DNA from: Gyrodactylus bullatarudis | Taxonomy: Eukaryota > Platyhelminthes > Monogenea > Gyrodactylidea > Gyrodactylidae | Assembly (NCBI GenBank): GCA_012064415.1 | Contig: SSNU01000132.1 | Location: forward strand, 487,321-521,675 | DNA length: 34,355 nt | Direction: 5' to 3' | Part shown: one piece after another, positions 27,554 to 34,355 of the stretch | How positions within the stretch are numbered: the first letter of the stretch is position 1 | How the letters are laid out: each line of letters opens with the position of its first letter | Program-made: the position numbers and the translations under genes | The notes under the pieces: model-generated | Told to the model about the DNA's origin: nothing | Database searches by the model: none | Seen by the model: only the letters and a program-made list of their open reading frames with translations

Positions 27554-27849
27554 CTGTGGGAGAAATGTGCAATGAGTCATTACTAATGACATAATGGAGA
27601 ATGACTTTCACGCTTTAAAAATATGCAAAATATGATCTGATTATTAAATTCTATCAGAAAAGTAAGTGCTGAGTTGTTGGAAGGAAGAAAAAAATTTCAC
27701 ATTTCTTTAAAAAACCTGTCTTATTTCTGTAAGTTAGAATCATTTGAAATTTACTTTACAGAATCAAAACTCCTCTTGTTGGATGAAGACTGGCCAGTCT
27801 TTAGGTATTCAGATGAAAGTTGACCTTGCTGAAATAGTTCTGAAAATTC

Positions 27850-28030
27850 TGAATTCAGGGTGTTTTAACTTTAGTCAAACCTTGAAATTAACTACAATTC
27901 TCAACTCAAAGATCAAAAAATGGCAACTTGGTGCTAACTCAAGACTTGAAAATTCTTAAAAATTGATTTTTTCAAATTTTCTTTCTTCATATGGTAAATT
28001 TGAATAACATGATCTAGATTCGGCTAATCA
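27850..28030 (-). repeat. diverged foldback arm, right partner
   Basis: Inverted counterpart of 25665-25790; see TTCATATGGTAAAT and AGATCAAAAAATGGCAACTT near 27910-27995. Confidence 0.55.
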
Positions 28031-28098
28031 AGAGAACTTTTTATAGTAATCTAATAAATTACTGATTTATCTGACTGAAAAAAAGACCAAGAGTTCTT

Positions 28099-28200
28099 AA
28101 CCCTTCCGATACCAGAGTTCATATACAGTCGTGGAGTGAACCTTCGCGAGAAATTGCGTGAATATTTTCGGTATATTCCTGATGTATTATTGGTATATTG
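28099..28200 (+). repeat. possible piggyBac-like terminus
   Basis: TTAACCCTTCCGATACCAGA followed by TTCATATACAGTCG. The pattern TTAACCCTT.CG....CC and a downstream CATATAC recurs at 14085 (minus) and in part at 30167. No partner end or transposase found. Confidence 0.35.
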
Positions 28201-28245
28201 GTAAGAGAAAACATATGGAATCGTTAAATTTCGGATAAAAGTCAT

Positions 28246-28777
28246 AAAACACTATGATGTAAAAATCATGAATATAAGATTGCAAGATAAATTATAGATG
28301 GATTAAAATTCACCAAATATGTTATTTTAATACATAATCCTTATAAAGTATGCTTATTTCAATAATTTTCATCTCAATAAAACTTATTTTTGTCTTAATT
28401 AAAGAGAATGGATGAGATGAAAACTGTAATTTTGTGAATATTATAAATCATAGATAGGAATAGGAGTCAATTATATTAAAGAAATAGAAACATTATAATA
28501 TAACTGTTTGTCCTCTTCAATTTTCGGATATAAAATGGATCTTTCTTTGATTGAAAGTAGTAAAATTAGGAAATTTCTCCTTTTTAGAATTTATATTTAA
28601 AAATTTACACATGTAAAGTTAAAAGTAAATCTCAAAAAATAAAACATCTACAATTGTTTAAGCTCATCAATTTAGAAATATCTGAAAAAATATCATATGA
28701 ATATGAAGAATTTTTATAAAATAAAACGAATCTGAACCTTTTTTCAAGTTTAAATTTTGTTTTTCTTAAATAAACAG
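28246..28777. other. very AT-rich interval
   Basis: No supported gene. A 21-codon ATG frame near 28534 (MDLSLIESSKIRKFL) could be a first exon of the frame at 28778 but no splice pair was established. Confidence 0.3.
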
Positions 28778-28999
28778 AACCTTTTCGTATTGAGTAATTC
28801 TATTATAATTTCAAAAAGTCGAATTTTTCAAGAATTTATGAATTTCTTCTTTCGGTATAATTTATACGGATCTATCTTACCAATTAATAAATCCTATACA
28901 TATAATGATCAGAATTTATTTGTCTTTCTATTGAGAGCCTTTTCAGCTTGGTATTTTGTGAAGTTTGATCCACAAGGTCTTAAATGTGTTCCTATATAG
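28778..28999 (+). CDS. doubtful terminal exon
   Basis: After acceptor TTAAATAAACAG, 73 codons are open to TAG at 28997: NLFVLSNSIIISKSRIFQEF, then FFFRYNLYGSILPINKSY, then FLLRAFSAWYFVKFDPQGLK. Very rich in F and I. A minus-strand reading over 28898-28984 (HLRPCGSNFTKYQAEKALNR after acceptor CTATATAG) competes. No family. Confidence 0.3.
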   Translation, partial: NLFVLSNSIIISKSRIFQEFMNFFFRYNLYGSILPINKSYTYNDQNLFVFLLRAFSAWYFVKFDPQGLKCVPI

Positions 29000-29210
29000 C
29001 GAAATATGACTTATTACAATAGTACTTTTAAGTAAAAATGGTGTAAAACGACTTTGGAAAGAAGGGTTTTTGTAGAATTTTTTTATTTTCAAATGAAAGA
29101 GCGCATTTAATAGGCTCCAATGAACATTTTTTATTCTCCCTGGAGCAAATAATAAAGTCATTAACCTCTAAAGTAATCAATTTTGATCCATAAAAATTTT
29201 GCGGCCCTAA

Positions 29211-29425
29211 AAATTAATTTTCAAACAAAATAATTCCAGATTTCTTGCAAAATTTTGATCTTTTATACACCTGATATATGCCGCTTTATTATCGTCGGAA
29301 TGGCTTACTCCACCAGTTCTGTCCACGACTGTATGACCTCTATATTCAAACTGACTTTTTTCAATGATTTTGAAACATTTTTTCATGATTATATTTTTGC
29401 TAGCCAGGCATGCAAAGAATGCCAT
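29211..29425 (-). CDS. candidate two-exon segment with a 38-nt intron
   Basis: From ATG 29425 or an internal point, the frame KNIIMKKCFKIIEKSQFEYR, then GHTVVDRTGG reaches a strong GTAAGC donor at 29308. A 38-nt intron to ATATCAG at 29271 would lead in phase 0 to VYKRSKFCKKSGIILFEN and TAA. Without splicing the frame also stays open (GVSHSDDNKAAYIRC...). Either way a short basic protein end. Not recognised. Confidence 0.35.
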
Positions 29426-29837
29426 AGATATTTGAACTTTTACCGAAGGAAGTAGAATTCCTTAATTCATGATTCTTTTTGATCGAAATTATTAAACTTA
29501 TCAATGTTCAGAGATAAAAAGATTAAGATAAGAATAATTTCTGTAGATGCTAAATAGTTAATCCAAAACAAGGTATATTTTTTGTGCATGAAATCAATAA
29601 GCAGTCCATCAATAGTCTCGGGAAAATGGGGCAATTTTCAACCCCATTTTTACCTTAGATCTTCAATATCTAGGTTATTTTATAATAAGATCGAATGAAA
29701 TTTAAAAGATATCCTTTTGACATTAATAGAGTCTTTGAAACAATTAACTTTCAAATAAATCCCTTCATTGGCAAAGTTTCACTCTAAATTACTCACCAGT
29801 AGATGGGAATTTCAATATAAATCAGACCCTGATGAAA

Positions 29838-30112
29838 TTATGTGTAAGAAAGAATTTTGATAAAATTCTGTCCTGGTAAATGTTTTTTATCATCACATTT
29901 TAGGTTATTCTGTGAGAGAATTAAGCCTGAAACTTTATTCGTTTAGCTATGGTATCGAAAGTATTAAACACTGATGAAATGATAAAGAATCCCTTCCGGT
30001 GAATTTTCATAGTCATCGATAAGATAATAAAAAATAACATGACCAATACGATTCCAAGTAAACTTAGAGAAAAATTTAACACTAGATATTTTAAAAATAT
30101 CTTCATCAAATG
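29838..30112 (-). CDS. candidate last two exons of a host gene, 45-nt intron
   Basis: Acceptor TCCATCATCAG, then exon 30112-29972 reading FDEDIFKISSVKFFSKFTWN, then RIGHVIFYYLIDDYENSPEG, ILYHFIS. Donor GTGTTT, a 45-nt intron ending AAGTTTCAG (29971-29927), then exon 29926-29838 reading SLILSQNNLKCDDKKHLPGQ and NFIKILSYT with stop TAA. Frame is kept across the junction (phase 1). Third positions in this frame are strongly A/T, unlike the overlapping hydrophobic frame on the same strand (NFSLSLLGIVLVMLFF), which is therefore judged a shadow. Phase does not fit a direct join to the exon at 30974, which ends phase 0, so an exon is missing or this is another gene. Confidence 0.4.
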
Positions 30113-30170
30113 CTGATGATGGAAAAATTGAGAATTTTCTAAAAATCATAAATTTCCATCTGCACGTTAA

Positions 30171-30948
30171 CCCTTTCGGAGCCGATGGACATCAAGCTGA
30201 TTGATATGAAGTCGGGAATCTATGATTTTTACAGAAATCCCGATTTTTTCAACAAGAATTCGAATTTGTTAAGGATTTTTTGGAATCCTACTCATGTTGA
30301 CCACTTTTACCATTTGAAGAAAAAAATTCTGAAAAAAAATTATGGTCATTTTTCAAATTCCCATCTGGCGCCAAAATCCCATTTTTTCGTGAGAGGCTGA
30401 TCGAAAGAGTTTTTTAGGATCAAGATAAGATAAGAAAATCAATTCAACTGAATCTTATCTTATGCATAACCTCATTATCGTTTGGGAGCGAAATTTCATT
30501 TTTTTAATCATTTCCACTACTTGAAAATCAATGAAATTCCGATAATTCAAAATCTCTCGAAAATGGAGTAACTGTCGATAATTTCACGGTGTTAGTCAGG
30601 TTTCTTGTCTAATCTTGGTCCTGAAAAAACTCTTTCGATCAGCCTCCCATTTTCAAATCAACAAAAATTTTCAGCTCAAAGTTCGAAAAATTGGAATTTG
30701 AAAAATGAGCATATTTTTCATAAAAATAATTTTTTTCAGAATTTTTTTCTTCAAGTGGTAAAAGTGAGCAATATGAGTAGGATTCCAAAAAATCTTTAAC
30801 AAATTCGAATTCTTGATGAAAAAATCGAGATTTCTGTAAAAATCATAGATTTCTAACTTCATATCAACCAACTTTATATGTCCATTTTTCAATTTTTTTG
30901 AACCTTCATAACTTTTATAAAAATTGTGAAATATATTTCAGTCTCGGG
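30171..30948. repeat. foldback element flanked by TTAA
   Basis: TTAA at 30167-30170 and 30949-30952; ends CCCTTTCGG and CTCGGG. Arms 30186-30420 and 30605-30890 match in inverse (GATATGAAGT..G.AATCTATGAT, TTTTTTGGAATCCTACTCAT, AAAGAGTTTTTTAGGA). TTAA with CCC...GGG ends is the pattern of piggyBac-type insertion, but no transposase is present, so classification is tentative. It lies in the presumed intron after the exon ending at 30974. Confidence 0.7.
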
Positions 30949-30973
30949 TTAACACGCTTTATGTTGTACTTAC

Positions 30974-31291
30974 GGCAATAGCAGCTTCATTCCAATTTGT
31001 TAATCTTAGAAGAGAGAAAAATTCTTTCAGCGAAATTCTATTCTGAGGCACATTGAATAGTTTTGTAATCATCCTTCTGATAAGATCAGAAAATTCTCCT
31101 TCATTTAACAAGATATCTTTTGCTTTCTCCAATAACTGCAAGATGTCTGTAAAACTTCTATTGCATACCGAGTAAAAATTTTGTTGCAAGAGAATCTCGG
31201 AATACTTCTTCTCAAGTCTATCGAGAAATTCAATCGCATCGAAATTATGGAATTGTTTTAGCATTATGAACGTATCCAGAGATGTTAATTT
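30974..31291 (-). CDS. internal exon of an unrecognised host gene
   Basis: 106 codons between acceptor TTATTTTTAAAG and a consensus GTAAGT donor (30973-30968), phase 0 at both ends: KLTSLDTFIMLKQFHNFDAI, then EFLDRLEKKYSEILLQQN, then SFTDILQLLEKAKDIL, then FSDLIRRMITKLFNV and ISLKEFFSLLRLTNWNEAA. Alpha-helical, reminiscent of helical-repeat scaffolds, but no named family is recognised. It joins in phase with the exon at 32052-32418 upstream. The intron downstream holds the foldback at 30171-30948. Confidence 0.6.
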
Positions 31292-32051
31292 CTTTAAAAA
31301 TAAATTTATATAAAAAAAATGTAAAACCAAATTAAATAAAAAACGTTCATATATTCGCAATCTATTTGCAATTTAATCTATTGCAATGTTAGTCTCTCAT
31401 TGCAGATTTTTAAGCTTTCCTATTTGAATGAATTTATACCCCTCTGAATTCAAAGAAGACTCTTAAGTGAATGAAAAAAAAAACAGATACTTTAAGCTAT
31501 CGTCGTACAGCATATGATATAAAAATATATAAAGGAAAAATATAACACCTCTTTTCAAGAAAGGTTAAGTTTTTTTTAATTTAATTGTTTTAAATAAAAT
31601 AAGTTTTTTGAGAGATTCGGAATGGTTATAATGAAAGTCTGAAAAGTAATTTATATGAACATTATATTTCTTTTATTTAAAGTAACGAGGAATAAAGTAA
31701 TGATTTAGAGTAATCAATTTTGGTCCTAATATGGGCTATTATGGATTTAATATCCCATAAATTAAGACATTCATCAAGAATATATTTCTCATAAAGAGAT
31801 CTAAAAGTAGAAAGAAGAAAGGGAAATTTGTGTCTTAGATTATAGTTTTTATAAATTCAACTTGATAATTTATCGTAAAATACATCGATGTTGAAATTTC
31901 AATTTTCAATTGGATTTCTGTTCTTAAGACAAGAGGGGGTTTTATAAGAAATGAGTTTTTTAGTATAAAAAAGCAATTCTGAGGACAACTCGATTCTGAT
32001 TGGCTAAAAGGCTAGCCAATAAGAACTATTCTAAAAGGAATGTTGACTTAC
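31292..32051 (-). other. presumed 760-nt intron
   Basis: Runs from the GTAAGT donor at 32051 to the AAAG acceptor at 31292. No repeat or exon was recognised inside it. Far longer than the 26-45-nt introns proposed elsewhere in the window. Confidence 0.4.
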
Positions 32052-32418
32052 ATTAATTCCATGAAAATTAAGCATATGATCAAAATATTTGACATTCTCC
32101 AGGTTAGCTTCCATCAAGAAATCAAGACATGTCATTGAGAAATACACAGAGTTGGATGAGAATAAGAACATTCTCAGGGAATTCCGCAACATCTCGCCAA
32201 GGAACATTGACTTTATCACATATAATTGGTTTGAAATACAAAAGAGGGACATTACTTCATCTTTTGTGTGACTCTTTGCCCGGAGACAATTGAAAATATT
32301 AACTAGCGTCCTGTCCTTATTGAAGTTTTGAATATCTGCACAAAAACAATCATAACTTGTGTATTGGCTGATAACGATTCTGTCTATGAAATAAATGACT
32401 TGTTCCATCATGAGAATC
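32052..32418 (-). CDS. 5' exon of the same unrecognised host gene
   Basis: From ATG 32411 (MMEQVIYFIDRIVISQYTSY) or an acceptor ATATTTAG ending at 32419, 120 codons to a GTAAGT donor, phase 0. Content: FCADIQNFNKDRTLVNIF, LRAKSHTKDEVMSLF, LYVIKSMFLGEMLRNSLR, SMTCLDFLMEANLENVKYF. Helical and leucine/phenylalanine-rich, fitting the next exon at 30974-31291. The possible exon boundary lies about 60 bp from the inverted duplication that starts at 32483, so upstream parts of the gene may have been rearranged. A plus-strand frame over 32089-32271 is a shadow. Confidence 0.55.
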
Positions 32419-32483
32419 CTAAATATGTAGAAAATAAATTACTATAAACATTGTAAGGCAGAATTTTTTAGTCTTGTGTCACT

Positions 32484-32618
32484 ACAGGTAAAAGCTCCGA
32501 TTCATTAACCTATTTCTTTTTAAATGGAATAGTGCCTTTTGGCCCCATGATTGTACACCACAATACACTCAAGTACATTAGTTTATTCACCATTCTCGAT
32601 TCTCATTGGTCTAAATGA
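32484..32618 (+). pseudogene. duplicated 3' coding end in the left arm
   Basis: 45 codons with stop: GKSSDSLTYFFLNGIVPFGP, then MIVHHNTLKYISLFTIL, DSHWSK, stop TGA 32616-32618. Same frame as the right arm without the five residues inserted there. Upstream CACTACAG could act as an acceptor, but no partner exon on the plus strand was found, so it is probably a detached copy. Confidence 0.5.
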
Positions 32619-32861
32619 TTAATGCTCTATTTTTGCCTTCAATTCACCCAAATAGTAACCTTGTACATTGAAAAAAAAGGAAGAATATTTGACTAAATGA
32701 ACTAAGATAGTGCTCAAACTAAATTATTTCTTCAATATTCATTTAGGAAAATGTCATAATTAATGGTAGCAGCGATTTGTAATTTATATCTTACCCATGA
32801 CAAAATAGTTGTGATAGTCTTGAAACATCGTTTTGAAGAATAATTGGAGGGTTTAACTCAT

Positions 32862-32997
32862 GGACGATAGCGAGTTTTTCAGCATCCGTGTATTATTTTT
32901 CATTACAGAAGAATTAATTGAAGAATTTTATCTTCACTTTCATTGGATACTAAAGATAGAAGTTAAACCACATGAATTACTTGTGATTTTTTTGTAA
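32862..32997 (+). CDS. small open frame in the duplication loop
   Basis: ATG at 32862 then MDDSEFFSIRVLFFITEELI, EEFYLHFHWILKIEVKPHEL, LVIFL and TAA. It contains an intron-like GTGTATT...TTACAG of 21 nt that could be removed without losing frame. A later frame near 33050-33150 (ILLRDGQHFLDEWSIEG) may be another exon. Not recognised; could be fragments of a host gene trapped between the arms. Confidence 0.3.
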
Positions 32998-33402
32998 AGG
33001 GCTTGAGCATATCTCATTTAAAGATTTGTTTACAGATATGAAAAGAGAAGAAAATGAAGATATTATTAAGGGATGGTCAACATTTCCTTGATGAATGGAG
33101 TATAGAAGGTTTGTTGATTCAAAAAATTGACCCCCACATTGAAATGGTTTAAGCAAGACTTTTTTTCTTAAATTAACTAATTACAATTTACATTCACAGA
33201 GCCAGTATTAAAGATTTCAGAATGCAAAATTCTTATTAGAAAATTGAGCTAATAACAAATGAGAATGAAAAGAATGAACTGAATGATAAATACATTTTTT
33301 CATGAAATCATTTAACATAATTTCCTAAATAAATATTGAAGAAATAATTTTGTTTGAGCACTATCTTAGTTCATCTCAGTTCAGGCAAAAATAGAGCATT
33401 CA

Positions 33403-33786
33403 TCATTTAGACCAATGAGAATCGAGAATGGTGAATAAACCAATGTACTTGAGTGTATTGTGGTGTACAATCATGGGGCCAAAAGAGGGTATAAAACTAG
33501 GCACTATTCCATTTAAAAATAAATAGGTTAATGAATCGGAGCTTTTACCTGTATAAATAGTCAAAATATATAGTATACAGTTGTCTCCCAGGTTTGGCAT
33601 ATGGAAAAGGGCACACCCTACCTTTCCTAGAAAAATTGTATATTTTTCTTCTGTCCACATACTTTGTAGTAGGTCTATTAGTTTATTTGAACATTTTTTT
33701 CTGAAAAAAACCGAAATTTTGAGATAGTCATACCATTTTATAGAAAATTTAATTCTGATCAGAATGATATAGAGTTTGGGTATCAA
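33403..33786 (-). CDS. 3' coding region of an unrecognised gene, right arm
   Basis: 127 codons; convincing from about 33660 on: EEKYTIFLGKVGCALFHMPN, LGDNCILYILTIYTGKSSD, LNGIVPSFIPSFGPMIVHHN, TLKYIGLFTILDSHWSK. The last 50 codons lie in the inverted arm and are kept in the left copy. The N-terminal third (IPKLYIILIRIKFSI) is AT-rich and may be non-coding. Either uninterrupted or with a junction at TATACAG near 33549. Hydrophobic patches and cysteines but no clear membrane topology. No family. Confidence 0.45.
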   Translation of the reverse strand: MIPKLYIILIRIKFSIKWYDYLKISVFFRKKCSNKLIDLLQSMWTEEKYTIFLGKVGCALFHMPNLGDNCILYILTIYTGKSSDSLTYLFLNGIVPSFIPSFGPMIVHHNTLKYIGLFTILDSHWSK

Positions 33787-34355
33787 ATTGTTTATGGTGG
33801 TGGTGTTAACTTCACTATAAAAGTTTTCTATGATTTTCTATTTAATGTTGAACGTACGAATTTTTAATCAAGAATGATAATTACAGGTTAAACGAATTGC
33901 TAATTATAATTAGAGACACATGTTCTTCACATTGTATGACTAATGTAGAAAATGGATAATGATTTCTTCCTGATTAATCCTATTTTAATTTCTTCATCCT
34001 TCCTCTAATACAAATTTGAGGACCACTAACTTTAATTAGCCATAACTTTCTCATAAATAAAGATTTTCTTTTGTTAGAAATATTTCTTTATCGAATGAAT
34101 AAAAAAAAAAAAAAATCTGTTTGTCTGAACCCGAAATTTGAAAATTTCTTGTGATCAAAATTTATTATGAGTAATTACTAGGGCCTCAAAAAGTCCTAAA
34201 AGTCCTTTTGGCTGTTTGAGGTCGATTTTCATTTCTATCCATATAAATTCAATTCATGTTTTGATTACTCAACTGGTTTGAAATTTATTAAGGCCTGATA
34301 AGGTCCTAAATTTTGTTTCAGGGCCTATTTTTTATTAAGGCCTATTATTAGGTCC
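33787..34355. other. right-end interval with GGCCT/GGTCC short repeats
   Basis: No gene. A run of 14 A near 34099-34115. From about 34180 to the edge, AAGTCCTAAAAGTCCTTTTG and then AAGGCCT, AAGGTCCTAAA, GGGCCTA, AAGGCCTA and TTAGGTCC recur at short spacing, probably the start of a repeat or element end that continues beyond the window. Confidence 0.4.

Larger units (their letters stand above)
32483..33553. repeat. long inverted duplication with coding arms
   Basis: Left arm 32483-32753 and right arm 33321-33553 are inverted copies with about 95% identity by eye. Differences include a 15-bp insertion in the right copy and about 50 bp missing from it. Loop 32754-33320 is about 570 bp. Both arms carry the same reading frame and stop codon (see the two entries). 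The right copy is attached to more upstream coding sequence, so it looks like the source. Confidence 0.85.

Noticed and set aside
29921..30109. Hydrophobic frame with a membrane-helix look (LSLLGIVLVMLFFIIL)
   Set aside because: Overlaps a same-strand frame whose third positions are strongly A/T-rich and whose splice model stays in frame; judged a shadow.
32861..33160. A complete multi-exon gene in the loop of the inverted duplication
   Set aside because: Donor and acceptor choices all gave a stop or a phase break after the first 44 codons, so only the small open frame is listed.
1..34355. CRISPR arrays, tRNA or rRNA genes, bacterial promoters or terminators
   Set aside because: No regularly spaced short repeats, cloverleaf or conserved rRNA segments were seen, and the gene content is eukaryotic.

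Overview
The window is AT-rich eukaryotic DNA, most likely from a small-genome invertebrate animal. There are no bacterial signals. Instead it shows spliceosomal exon/intron structure with very short candidate introns (two of exactly 26 nt), metazoan-style Ty3/Gypsy, CR1/Jockey-like, MULE and hAT elements, and many foldback repeats. Introns of about 26 nt are known from dicyemid mesozoans, so a mesozoan-like host is one possibility. That is inference from a few introns, not an identification.

Layout. 1-480: 3' end of a non-LTR reverse transcriptase. 771-896: a possible host exon (-). 1012-1287: gag-like relic (+). 1298-5319: a nearly complete compact Ty3/Gypsy element (-), 212-bp LTRs, gag-protease-RT-RNase H and integrase frames split by one -1 shift. 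5860-8510: decayed non-LTR element (+). 9049-9582: exons of an unrecognised host gene (+), followed by a MULE-type transposon at 9648-10656 with a perfect 9-bp target duplication. 11272-13556: foldback elements flanking more host exons at 12399-12774 (+). 14433-15340: Gypsy relic (-). 15900-18613: a second Gypsy element (-) with 321/322-bp LTRs, missing RNase H and integrase. 18819-22715: candidate host exons (-), interrupted by a hAT relic (19829-20371) and its CGATAT-rich end. 23453-25340: Gypsy RNase H/integrase relic, then a gag relic (+). 25408-32418: a series of candidate host exons, mostly on the minus strand, separated by foldback, palindromic and direct repeats. 32483-33553: a long inverted duplication in which both arms carry the same coding 3' end. 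The tail shows only low-complexity repeats.

Working together. Most of the sequence is mobile-element debris at different ages. The two LTR elements are young by LTR identity (about 98.5-99%), and in both the gag reading frame appears to run through the LTR/internal boundary. In element 1 the gag start codon lies in the LTR and the primer-binding site is itself gag coding sequence. In element 2 a 27-nt intron-like segment straddles that boundary and would remove the only in-frame stop there. Host genes survive as short exons with consensus GTAAGT/GTGAGT donors, mostly phase 0, with foldback elements sitting in or beside their presumed introns. No function is claimed for the host genes. No tRNA, rRNA, CRISPR or origin was seen.
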